A DNA stretch of 64,000 nucleotides from CAYWIT01 sp964458415 (GTDB lineage: Bacteria; Pseudomonadota; Alphaproteobacteria; Micavibrionales; UBA2020), in the NCBI GenBank assembly GCA_964458415.1, contig CAYWIT010000011.1:15360-79359 (forward strand), read 5' to 3'. Below, piece by piece: positions 8,677 through 16,577 of this stretch; position 1 is the first letter of the stretch, and each line of letters starts with the position of its first letter. The notes beneath the pieces were generated by a model. The model was not told the DNA's origin. It was given only the letters and a program-made list of their open reading frames with translations, and ran no database searches. Made by a program: the position numbers and the translations under genes.

Positions 8677-9491
8677 TGCGGCAGCTCCGCATCAGCCTGA
8701 CGATCCAGCCATTCCAGAATGACATGCCCCGCATGGTGCTCATATAAATCATTATGCGCCCCCCCATTGATAGAGACGAATTCCTTCGGATGATTGGCGG
8801 CTTCATAGAGCGCCTTGCCCAGCCTGTGCGGAACGGCATTATCTTCATCGCCATGCACAATCAGCAAAGCGGTCTTGATCTGCCCTATTTTATTCAGGTT
8901 TTCGTATCTGTCCCACATCATGTATTCAACAGGCAAAAACGGATAGGCCCCTTTCGCCACATCGACCGCACTGGTAAACGGCGATTCCAAAATCATGATC
9001 GGCGGCTGAATTTCCAGCGCCATTTGAACGGCAACGCCGGATCCCAGACTCTCGCCATACAGCACAAGCTGTGCCACACTATAACCCTGCCCATCCAGCC
9101 ATTTCAGGGCCGACCGCGCATCCTTGTACAAGCCTTCTTCGGAAGGAGAACCGGCATTGCCCCCGTATCCCCGATACTCGCAGAGATAAACGCCATAGCC
9201 CCGCTCTAGAAAATATTGAGCCTTGATAGCACGATGCGCCATATACCCGCCGTTGCCATGATAGAAAACGACAATACGTCCATCCTTTTCTTTTGGCGGC
9301 GCAAACCACGCCCGCAAGGACAGGTCATCCTCTGTTCTGACCGTGATTTCCTTCATCGTCGGCGCATCGCTTCTGGCGGGATCCCCGGGAGGGCTTTTGT
9401 CCGGAAAATACTGCAAATGACGCTGAAACAGGAACGCCGCCACCAGCACCAGAATATACCCTGCGGCAAGATAAAACAGTATCCGTGCCAT
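8673..9491 (-). CDS. Membrane-anchored alpha/beta hydrolase (Bem46/ABHD13-like)
   Basis: A 272-residue protein with one N-terminal membrane segment (about residues 4-22, YLAAGYILVLVAAFLF), followed by an alpha/beta hydrolase. The fold markers are VVFYHGNGGYMAHR (oxyanion HGNGG), the nucleophile elbow GESLGSG, the acid in VHGDEDNAVP and the base in GGAHNDLYEHH, so the Ser-Asp-His triad appears complete. The RGYGGNAGSPSEEGLY block is characteristic of the Bem46/YfhR subgroup. The substrate is unknown. It starts two bases after the upstream exporter ends and overlaps the downstream gene by four, so the three are almost certainly co-transcribed. Confidence 0.8.
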   Translation of the reverse strand: MARILFYLAAGYILVLVAAFLFQRHLQYFPDKSPPGDPARSDAPTMKEITVRTEDDLSLRAWFAPPKEKDGRIVVFYHGNGGYMAHRAIKAQYFLERGYGVYLCEYRGYGGNAGSPSEEGLYKDARSALKWLDGQGYSVAQLVLYGESLGSGVAVQMALEIQPPIMILESPFTSAVDVAKGAYPFLPVEYMMWDRYENLNKIGQIKTALLIVHGDEDNAVPHRLGKALYEAANHPKEFVSINGGAHNDLYEHHAGHVILEWLDRQADAELPQ

Positions 9492-9493
9492 CC

Positions 9494-11284
9494 CTAGGCG
9501 CTTTCCTTCATCAGCGTGCCGTAAAGACGCGCGTAAGCTCCATTTTTTGCCACAAGAGCGGCATGATTTCCGCTTTCGACAATATGCCCGTCATCCAGCA
9601 CATAAATGATATCCGCCTCCATAATCGTGGAAAGACGGTGCGCGACGACAATCGTTGTCCGTCCTTTTTGCAAACGTTCCAGCGCCGTTTGCACAAGACG
9701 TTCAGACTGCGTATCCAGCGCGGAGGTCGCCTCGTCCAGCAGCAGGATCGGCGCATTCCGCAGCATTGCACGCGCAATCGAAAGACGCTGGCGCTGACCA
9801 CCGGAAAGCTTGACGCCGTTTTCACCCACGCGCGTATCATAGCCTTCCGGCAGCTCCATGATGAACTCATGCGCTGCCGCCATCTTTGCCGCCTCAATAA
9901 TTTGTTCCTCCGTCGCGCCCATAGTACCGTAAGCAATATTATCCCGCACGGTATCATCAAAAATAGCGACTTCCTGACTGACAAGCGCCATGGCACCGCG
10001 CAGGCTCTTTAGCGTGACATTGCGAATGTCCTGCCCGTCAATGCGTATAGCACCGCTGGTAATGTCATAAAAGCGCGGGATAAGATTAAGTATCGTCGAC
10101 TTCCCCGCCCCCGATGCCCCGACCAGCGCCACTGTTTTTCCGGCTGGCGCGACAAAAGAAACATGATCCAGCGCCACTGTTCCATCCGGGTAAACAAAAC
10201 CGACATCCTCAAAAGAGACTTCCGGGCTCTTCACATGAAGCTCAACGGCATCCGGCCTGTCGCCGATCTGGGGAATAATATCCAGCAGCTGGAACAGCCT
10301 GTCCACGGCAGCCAGCCCCATTTGCATGACATTATTCAGCTTGGCCAGACGTTTCATCGGCTCGAAAGCCAGTAAAAAAGCGGTAATGAAGGAAAACAGC
10401 TTGCCCGCCGTACTGGTGCCTTCCAGCACCTGCATCCCGCCGTATATCACAATCGTGACAACGGCAACGCCGCTTAGAATTTCAGTAATAGGCGAGGCAA
10501 CGGCAGAGACCTTGAACGTCTTGCACATCAGATTAAAAATATTCTCAATGATCACATTAATCCGTGACTTTTCAAATTCCTCCATGCCGTAGGCCTTGAC
10601 ATGACGGCTCCCCTGAAAGGCCTGCCCCAGCATTCCCGTCAGGGTTCCCATCTCGACCTGCATGGATGTCGAAACCCTGCGCAGTTTCTTGCCGAGCCGC
10701 GTCATCACATAGGCGGCCGCCGGAAAGACAAACAACGAAGCGACTGTCAATTTCCAGTCCTGATAGAACATGACGCCGATCAAAAAAAGCAGGGTCATCG
10801 AATTCTTGCCCAATCCGGTCATGCTTTCCGTTACGGCTGTTCTGATCATGGCCGTATCCGAGATAAAACGTGACAGTAACTGCCCACTTTTCTGCCCATG
10901 AAAATAGGACAGGTCAGCATTAACAAGATGCGCAAACATATCCCGCTTGATATCGCTTACAATCCGCTGCCCCATCCGGCTCATCAGCACCGTATGGCCA
11001 TACGTCGCAAGTCCTCGCAGCGTGAAAACAGAAAAAACAACAGCCGCTACGGGAATCAGCATTCCGGCGTCCTTGTCCGTAAAGACTCTGTCGATAATCG
11101 GTTCCATCATTTTTGCCATCGCGCCCGTCATAGCCGCGGAAACCACCATCAACAAAAAAGCAAGCGCCATAGTCCGCAGGCGCGGCCTGATATAAGTCCG
11201 GAAAAGCCGCCGGACCAATGGCATTGTTGCCGTCATCGGGATCGACGGCCCTGGCATTGTTGCCGGCGAAGATTTGTTAATCAT
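9494..11284 (-). CDS. msbA: ABC exporter, MsbA-like lipid flippase (TMD-NBD fusion)
   Basis: A 596-residue half-transporter with six predicted membrane helices (about residues 35-330) fused to an ATPase domain. The ATPase shows Walker A GASGAGKS, signature LSGGQRQR, Walker B ILLLDEATSALD and switch His in VVAHRLST. Size and order fit MsbA, which flips lipid A-core across the inner membrane; the assignment to MsbA rather than another exporter rests on overall resemblance. No kdtA or lpxK neighbours are present to support it, so the symbol is tentative. First of a three-gene minus-strand run with the hydrolase and the queuosine-salvage protein; divergent from the patatin gene. Confidence 0.75.
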   Translation of the reverse strand: MINKSSPATMPGPSIPMTATMPLVRRLFRTYIRPRLRTMALAFLLMVVSAAMTGAMAKMMEPIIDRVFTDKDAGMLIPVAAVVFSVFTLRGLATYGHTVLMSRMGQRIVSDIKRDMFAHLVNADLSYFHGQKSGQLLSRFISDTAMIRTAVTESMTGLGKNSMTLLFLIGVMFYQDWKLTVASLFVFPAAAYVMTRLGKKLRRVSTSMQVEMGTLTGMLGQAFQGSRHVKAYGMEEFEKSRINVIIENIFNLMCKTFKVSAVASPITEILSGVAVVTIVIYGGMQVLEGTSTAGKLFSFITAFLLAFEPMKRLAKLNNVMQMGLAAVDRLFQLLDIIPQIGDRPDAVELHVKSPEVSFEDVGFVYPDGTVALDHVSFVAPAGKTVALVGASGAGKSTILNLIPRFYDITSGAIRIDGQDIRNVTLKSLRGAMALVSQEVAIFDDTVRDNIAYGTMGATEEQIIEAAKMAAAHEFIMELPEGYDTRVGENGVKLSGGQRQRLSIARAMLRNAPILLLDEATSALDTQSERLVQTALERLQKGRTTIVVAHRLSTIMEADIIYVLDDGHIVESGNHAALVAKNGAYARLYGTLMKESA

Positions 11285-11372
11285 TTTTAAAGCGCCCTGC
11301 TATAGTATGGTGGTGGGGAGTTTAATCAGTTAAAGCCCCCCTGTAAACAATAAACATAATAAAAAGCAGGTC

Positions 11373-12422
11373 ATGTTCGGAAAAGACAAAACAGATACAA
11401 AAGGCCCTGAAATCCCCTCTGCCAGCCATGGCCTCAGAGCACAGGATGCTAGTACATCCACGCATATGACGACCCCTCCCAGAATTGGGCTGGCCCTTGG
11501 CAGCGGTCTTGCCCGCGGATTTGCACATCTGGGCGTTGTTCGGGCCTTGAAACGTCATGGCATCGAGCCCACCATAATTTCCGGAACATCCATGGGGGCC
11601 CTGATCGGCGGCGCCTACCTTGCGAATCGCCTTGATGCCGTAGAAGAATGGGCCTACTCGCTGACCAAGCTCAAGGTCCTCTCCTATCTTGATTTTCGTG
11701 TCAAGAGCAGCGGACTTATCGGTGGCGACAAGCTGATGAAGCTGATGCATAACAATTTCGGCGATATCAGGGTCGAGGATCTTCCCCATCCGCTTATTGC
11801 CATCGCCGTTGATATGGTGACAGGTCACGAGGTGTGGATGCGCAAAGGCCGTCTGGTCGATGTCATGCGCGCTTCCTTCTCCCTGCCCGGCATTTTCTCC
11901 CCTGTCTTCATGAATAACCGCTGGCTGATCGATGGCGCTCTGGTCAACCCCGTTCCCGTTTCGGCCTGTGTTGCAACAGGGGCACGCATGACCATTGCTG
12001 TCAACGTCAACGGCGATATTATCGGAAAATCCAAACACCCCGGGGAAAACATCCCTACCATCGCAGGGTTTGACCTTCTGAACCTTCAGGGCTCCGAACA
12101 AATGGAGCAGGAAAAGAAGAAAAGCATCGTCCAGCGCGTTTTCCGCCGTGACAGCAATAACCCCAGCATCTTTGGCGTCATGGTTTCCTCACTGAACATC
12201 ATACAGGACAGGCTGGCCCGCTCACGGCTCGCCGGTGACCCGCCGGACGTCCTGATCGTTCCACGTATCGGACATATCGGGTTGATGGAATTCGACCGCG
12301 CCGAAGAACTGATTGCAGAAGGCGAAGCCGCGGTGGAGCGTGCCATGCCGGATATCAAAGCGGCCTATTCCGTTCTCTGCACCCAATATGCGGATGAGGA
12401 AACGCCCCCGCAGCCCATCTGA
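11373..12422 (+). CDS. Patatin-like phospholipase (RssA/NTE family)
   Basis: A 349-residue cytoplasmic or membrane-associated lipase. The glycine-rich oxyanion segment GLALGSGLARGFAHLG (about residues 40-55), nucleophile motif GTSMGAL (about 71-77) and the Asp of the DGA/G motif, here LIDGALVNPVP (about 185-195), give a complete Ser-Asp dyad. The N-terminal 30 residues are polar and probably disordered. The substrate is unknown; relatives act on phospholipids and influence membrane turnover. It is divergent from the msbA-like gene, and its TGA directly abuts the stop of the convergent tsaB. Confidence 0.85.
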   Translation: MFGKDKTDTKGPEIPSASHGLRAQDASTSTHMTTPPRIGLALGSGLARGFAHLGVVRALKRHGIEPTIISGTSMGALIGGAYLANRLDAVEEWAYSLTKLKVLSYLDFRVKSSGLIGGDKLMKLMHNNFGDIRVEDLPHPLIAIAVDMVTGHEVWMRKGRLVDVMRASFSLPGIFSPVFMNNRWLIDGALVNPVPVSACVATGARMTIAVNVNGDIIGKSKHPGENIPTIAGFDLLNLQGSEQMEQEKKKSIVQRVFRRDSNNPSIFGVMVSSLNIIQDRLARSRLAGDPPDVLIVPRIGHIGLMEFDRAEELIAEGEAAVERAMPDIKAAYSVLCTQYADEETPPQPI

Positions 12423-13076
12423 TCAGAGCTTTATTGCTTTTGGCATCGTAACATCTGCTTCCCGTAAATAATACGGCTCCGGCCTTGCGGTGACTTCTCC
12501 ACGTCGCCATTGCGTCATTGCCACCTGCGCCACCTGACGGGCATCGGCAAGATCCCCCACCACACGTGCATCCGGACACAACGCCGCTAATTTTACCCGA
12601 GCGTCTCCACAAATACGAACGCCTCCCTGCAAAGGGGAAAGCCGCCGCGCAAAATTCTCCGGTACTTCGTTTGTCGGCGGAAAAACCTCCCTGCCCGAGG
12701 CGTCGAAAAGAGCAAAGTAAAGCTCCTCCCGCCAGGATTCAACCGCAATGGCGTTATAGCTCTCCGCCCCTGCCGTACGAAACATTTCAAAGGAGGAAAC
12801 GCCCGTAACCGGAACGCCTGCGGCGAGGGAAATCCCCCTTAATGCAGCAAGTCCGATACGAATACCCGTAAAACTGCCCGGCCCCGTTACAACGGCCAGC
12901 AGATCCATGTCCTTATAGTCAAGACTGTTTTGTTCCAGCCCGGCAGCTATATGTTCCAGCAGCAGGTTTCCCTGATCCCGCATTTCCGATGCCGCATAAT
13001 GAAAAAGACAAGACTCATCCTCCAGCAAGGAAACAGAAAGAATAGTCGTTGCAGTATTGACGGCAAGACACCTCAT
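12423..13076 (-). CDS. tsaB: tRNA threonylcarbamoyladenosine biosynthesis protein TsaB
   Basis: A 217-residue TsaB (YeaZ), the non-catalytic partner of TsaD in making t6A at position 37 of ANN-decoding tRNAs. Family markers are the N-terminal LAVNTATTILSVSL, LLEHIAAGL and VVTGPGSFTGIRIGLAALRG (about 60-79). I start it at the ATG at 13076, which overlaps the upstream nitroreductase stop as ATGA, instead of the earlier in-frame codon. Translational coupling with the nitroreductase is likely. The other t6A genes (tsaC, tsaD, tsaE) are not in this window. It is convergent and end-to-end with the patatin gene. Confidence 0.88.
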   Translation of the reverse strand: MRCLAVNTATTILSVSLLEDESCLFHYAASEMRDQGNLLLEHIAAGLEQNSLDYKDMDLLAVVTGPGSFTGIRIGLAALRGISLAAGVPVTGVSSFEMFRTAGAESYNAIAVESWREELYFALFDASGREVFPPTNEVPENFARRLSPLQGGVRICGDARVKLAALCPDARVVGDLADARQVAQVAMTQWRRGEVTARPEPYYLREADVTMPKAIKL

Positions 13077-13666
13077 GCGAAACGGCACACCTCGTCAAAA
13101 TCAAAGCGCGGTGAGCGCGGGAAGGTTTTAGCAGGGTCTCCGTAACCAAGGTTACAGATCAAATTCACTTTAAATCGGCCGTCTGGAAAAAACTCTTTAT
13201 TCACTGCTTCGGCGTCAAACCCGCTCATCGGACCGCAGTCCAGGCCCATCGCCCGCGCTGCAATCATAAAATAGGCGGCCTGCAATGAACTGTTACGAAA
13301 TGCCGTATCAGCAATTAATTTCTCATTCCCGACGAACCATGACCGCGCATCAGCATGCGGAAACAGCCTTGGCAGATGATCGTAAAACTGCGTATCCCAC
13401 GCCAGAACCGCCACAGCCGGAGCCGCCATGGTCTTGTCAACATTGCCTTCCATCAGCAACGGCCTTAAACGGGCCTTCCCTTCCGCAGATGTTACAAAGA
13501 CAATCCGTAAAGGACAGCAATTCGCGCTGGTTGGCCCGAATTTCATCAGGTCATAAACTTTCCTGAGCAGTTCAGGAGAAACAGCCCTGTCCTGCCAGCC
13601 GTTCACTGTACGGGCCGTTCTGAAAATCAGATCCAAATCATGCTCTGTTAATGTATTGGCAGTCAT
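13073..13666 (-). CDS. Nitroreductase, RutE/HadB-like malonic semialdehyde reductase family
   Basis: A 197-residue FMN-dependent nitroreductase of the RutE branch. It contains MKFGPTSANCCPLRIVFV (about residues 34-51), HADARSWFVGNEKL, ETAFRNSS-type AFRNSSLQAAYFMIAARAMG and GPMSGFDAEAVNKEFFP, which align well with RutE, a reductase of malonic semialdehyde in pyrimidine breakdown. No other rut gene is nearby, so the physiological substrate is uncertain and I give no symbol. The start at 13666 follows GGAG by seven bases; an upstream in-frame extension of 20 codons overlaps the divergent gene and is unlikely to be used. Confidence 0.82.
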   Translation of the reverse strand: MTANTLTEHDLDLIFRTARTVNGWQDRAVSPELLRKVYDLMKFGPTSANCCPLRIVFVTSAEGKARLRPLLMEGNVDKTMAAPAVAVLAWDTQFYDHLPRLFPHADARSWFVGNEKLIADTAFRNSSLQAAYFMIAARAMGLDCGPMSGFDAEAVNKEFFPDGRFKVNLICNLGYGDPAKTFPRSPRFDFDEVCRFA

Positions 13667-13701
13667 GCTACACTCCATCATTACCTTAAAGGGACTATAC
13701 G

Positions 13702-14862
13702 ATGAAGATAGCTTGCCTTCAAACATATAAAAACAGTTTCTTAAGCGTCATAATCGCCGGATCGATGTTGCTTGCCCTTTCTACTCCCGGTCTGGCGGCG
13801 ATTCCGGCTGATGATATCTCTGCCGTAGTCTTCGTCTACCAGCATATCGGAGAGGATTCTGTTCCACAGGCGAATATTTCGATCGAGCAATTCCAATCCC
13901 ATCTGCAGGAGTTGCAAACGGACGATTACAATATTCTCCCCCTCTCCAAAATAGTCACAGCCATAAAAAACGGGGAGTCTTTGCCGCCCAGAACTATCGC
14001 TATCACCTTTGATGGCGCCTATCTTTCCACGCTAACACAGGCACTTCCCCTGCTGGATGCCGCTGATATCCCCTATACAGTTTTCTTTACCAGCGACGCC
14101 GCTGACAACGGCACGGCCGGACACGCCTCGTGGGGGCAGCTTAAAAAGCTTGGAAAGCAAAAAAATGTCGAACTGGGAATACTTCCCGCCACCTATGCGC
14201 ATCTGGTGGACCTGCCCCCGGAGGAGAGCGCCACGCTCATTAACCGTGCCGTATCCCGCTACCGCGAAGAATTCGAAGCAACCCCTCTCTTCTTTTCCTA
14301 TCCCTATGGTGAAATTTCTCCGGCGCTGAAAAAACAAATATCCGGATACGGCTTTCAAGCGGCCTTTGGCCAACATTCCGGCGTTATGTTCACAGCCTCG
14401 ATCAATCATACTGCCGGCGTCACCTATGCGGGAACAGATTTTATGGCGGTCCCCCGCTTCACAATGACAGGAGCATTTAGCGATATTGAGCGGTTTCAAC
14501 TCACCGCCAACGCCCTGCCGTTACCTGTCGCGGATGTCGTGCCGGATGACATGATTTTACAGCAAAACCCCCCTATCATCGGATTCACGGTTACACCGAA
14601 CATTACGGATCTTTCAAAACTTTCCTGTTTCATCTCGGGCATTGGCAAAGTGCCGCTGACGAAACTGGGCGGCAACCGCGTTGAAATCCGCCTTGACGGG
14701 CATATCCTTGAAGGCCGGAGAACACGGGTTAACTGTACGCTCCCCAATGATACGCGCGAGCCAGGCGAACGACAGAGCTGGCGCTGGTTTGGCTTTCTGC
14801 TGGTTTCCCCCGATTATCCGGATGACGAAGACACGCTGGAAATAAAGGCAGATACACCATAA
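13702..14862 (+). CDS. Secreted NodB-fold polysaccharide deacetylase-like protein, degenerate metal site
   Basis: A 386-residue exported protein (signal peptide ending about residue 32, STPGLAA). The NodB deacetylase fold is recognisable from residue 40 (VVFVYQHIGEDSVPQ) through 230, with IAITFDGAYLSTL and FFSYPYGEISPAL. The canonical TFDDG motif is TFDGA here, so the second aspartate is missing, and the metal-binding HxxxH motif is reduced to LPATYAH with only one histidine. This suggests lost or altered catalysis. The last 120 residues form a beta-rich domain I do not recognise. It is immediately upstream of sodB but separated from it by a CtrA-like box. Confidence 0.72.
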   Translation: MKIACLQTYKNSFLSVIIAGSMLLALSTPGLAAIPADDISAVVFVYQHIGEDSVPQANISIEQFQSHLQELQTDDYNILPLSKIVTAIKNGESLPPRTIAITFDGAYLSTLTQALPLLDAADIPYTVFFTSDAADNGTAGHASWGQLKKLGKQKNVELGILPATYAHLVDLPPEESATLINRAVSRYREEFEATPLFFSYPYGEISPALKKQISGYGFQAAFGQHSGVMFTASINHTAGVTYAGTDFMAVPRFTMTGAFSDIERFQLTANALPLPVADVVPDDMILQQNPPIIGFTVTPNITDLSKLSCFISGIGKVPLTKLGGNRVEIRLDGHILEGRRTRVNCTLPNDTREPGERQSWRWFGFLLVSPDYPDDEDTLEIKADTP

Positions 14863-14874
14863 TTTCCTGTTTTT

Positions 14875-14889
14875 TTAAGGGTTGCTTAA
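14875..14889. promoter_or_regulatory. Exact CtrA-like box upstream of sodB
   Basis: TTAA-GGGTTGC-TTAA, the exact full consensus of the alphaproteobacterial cell-cycle regulator CtrA (TTAA-N7-TTAA), lies 59-73 bases before the sodB start. The position is suitable for promoter control; binding is inferred. Confidence 0.55.
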
Positions 14890-14947
14890 CACACCTGTTG
14901 CTATATTCTTTCTCTTGTCGGTAAAAAATATTACGAGGAGATTTATC

Positions 14948-15592
14948 ATGTCCAATCCACAACTGAAACCACAAGAGGCTCTTATGACGTTTTCGCTTCC
15001 CGATCTGCCCTATGCCGCGACAGCGCTGGAACCCCATATCAGCGCCCGCACATTCGAATTCCACCATGGCAAGCACCACAAAGCCTATGTGGATAAAGCA
15101 AACGAACTGGTCAAGGGCACCGCATTGGAAGGCCTGCCGCTGGAGCTGGCCGTTATTGAATCCCGCAAACAGGGCATTGGCCCACTTTTCAACAACATCG
15201 GGCAGATTTACAACCATAACCTGTTCTGGGACAGCATGACACCGAATGGCGGCGGAGAGGCGCCCGCACCGCTTCTTGAGGCCATCACCAAATCATTCGG
15301 CAGCTTTGACTCTTTCAAGGAACAGTTCGTCAATGCCGGTATCGGCCAGTTTGGCAGCGGCTGGGTCTGGCTTGTTGCAAGTGCCGGAAAACTGGAAATC
15401 GTCAAAACAGCAAACGCAGAGACTCCGCTGACGGACGGTAAAACACCGCTCCTCGTCTGCGATGTCTGGGAACATGCCTATTATCTTGACTATCAAAACC
15501 GCCGTGCTGATTTCCTGAAGGTCTTTATCGAGAAACTGGCCAACTGGCAGTTTGCGCTTGCCAACTGGAAAAAAGCCACCACACACGGATAA
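14948..15592 (+). CDS. sodB: Superoxide dismutase, Fe type
   Basis: A 214-residue superoxide dismutase that disproportionates superoxide in the cytoplasm. The core starts FSLPDLPYAATALEPHIS; metal ligands are the His of FEFHHGKHH, the His of IYNHNLFW, and Asp and His in VCDVWEHAYYLDYQN. GIGQFGSGWVWLV is present; the first Gln of this block is the usual marker for the iron rather than manganese form. I chose ATG 14948 because AGGAG precedes it, giving a 12-residue extension before the conserved MTFSLPDL; an internal ATG at 14984 would give the standard length. A strong terminator follows. Confidence 0.93.
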   Translation: MSNPQLKPQEALMTFSLPDLPYAATALEPHISARTFEFHHGKHHKAYVDKANELVKGTALEGLPLELAVIESRKQGIGPLFNNIGQIYNHNLFWDSMTPNGGGEAPAPLLEAITKSFGSFDSFKEQFVNAGIGQFGSGWVWLVASAGKLEIVKTANAETPLTDGKTPLLVCDVWEHAYYLDYQNRRADFLKVFIEKLANWQFALANWKKATTHG

Positions 15593-15613
15593 TCTTTTTT
15601 AATATCCCAATAA

Positions 15614-15650
15614 AAGAAAGCCCGCAGCGATGCGGGCTTTCTTCATTTCA
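15614..15650 (+). terminator. Rho-independent terminator after sodB
   Basis: A 12-bp perfect stem, AAGAAAGCCCGC (15614-15625) and GCGGGCTTTCTT (15632-15643), with a six-base loop and CATTTC following. Because the A-rich 5' arm reads as a U-rich tail on the other strand, it could also end the minus-strand gene at 15664. Confidence 0.85.
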
Positions 15651-15663
15651 AATCATTCTTGTA

Positions 15664-16341
15664 TCAACGTCCACCGCCGCCTCTGTTGCCATCGCCTCTG
15701 GTTGGACGGTTCCTCCAGATCTCCTGACGGGTATTCTTGTTATCCTGACGCATTTCCTGATGCTTTTCGTGAACATCCTGCACTTGCTCCTGCCGATGTT
15801 CCTTACGCTCCTGAACCTGTTCCTGATGATGTTCGCGGGATTGCTCGTGCATCTCCTGACGATGCTCCTTTACTTCCTCACGCATCTCTTCATGATGCTC
15901 CCGTGCTTGCTCATGGTGCTGCTTGCGGTATTCCTCAAGCTTCGCGCGCGCCGCTGCCGGATCATCCTTTGCCAGCGCCCTGATCTCGGCCCTGTGCTGC
16001 TCGCTGATATCCTGCATCTCGTCCCTGAACGCTTCCTGCTGTCCCTTCATATCCTGACGGAATTCCTGATTCTGTTCCTGTTTGCCCTGACGGAACTCAA
16101 TATTTTCCTGTTGCTGGCTCTGGCGAAACTCTACATTTTCCTGATGCTCGGCAGCACGGAATTCCTGCCGTTCTGCGCTGTTCTCCTGCCGTTGCTGCTG
16201 CAGAGTCTCCCTCGACTCCTGCCGCCATTCTCTTAATTCCTGCCGCGGTTTCGCCGGAGCTGTTGAAGCTTCCTGCGCCATAGCCAAGGACGGACTGGCC
16301 AGAACAAGCGCCAAAGCCGTCAGCATGATATATTGTTTCAT
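15664..16341 (-). CDS. Exported Gln/Glu/Arg/His-rich coiled-coil protein
   Basis: A 225-residue protein with a signal peptide (MKQYIMLTALALVLASPSLA, cleavage after AMA) and a mature chain made almost entirely of Q, E, R and H. It contains degenerate 8- to 11-residue repeats such as ENVEFRQSQQQ, ENIEFRQGKQE and QNQEFRQDMKG, followed by EHHEEMREEVKEHRQEMHE. This should form a long single alpha-helix or coiled coil. The C-terminus is a short Arg/Gly tail (GDGNRGGGGR). No enzymatic motif is visible. I do not recognise a characterised family. A shorter protein of similar composition is encoded at 53921-54244. The start at 16341 is chosen for the signal peptide and the preceding GGGAGAG. Confidence 0.75.
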   Translation of the reverse strand: MKQYIMLTALALVLASPSLAMAQEASTAPAKPRQELREWRQESRETLQQQRQENSAERQEFRAAEHQENVEFRQSQQQENIEFRQGKQEQNQEFRQDMKGQQEAFRDEMQDISEQHRAEIRALAKDDPAAARAKLEEYRKQHHEQAREHHEEMREEVKEHRQEMHEQSREHHQEQVQERKEHRQEQVQDVHEKHQEMRQDNKNTRQEIWRNRPTRGDGNRGGGGR

Positions 16342-16577
16342 AGTCTCTCTCTCCCTTTTCCTGATGATTCTACCCTTTCCGGGTCCTACAATCATGACAC
16401 GGAACAATTTAAAATAACCTGCGCTATAAACATTAAAAAATGAATAATTATAATTTAATTACAAATTATCAGCATTATGTTTCACGTTGCTAGCAAAAAA
16501 ATTTTCTTTTTGATTTAATGTTAAAAATCGCCTACCTTTTTCGCATAATCATTCAGAGAAAAATCGGGTAGTCGCAA

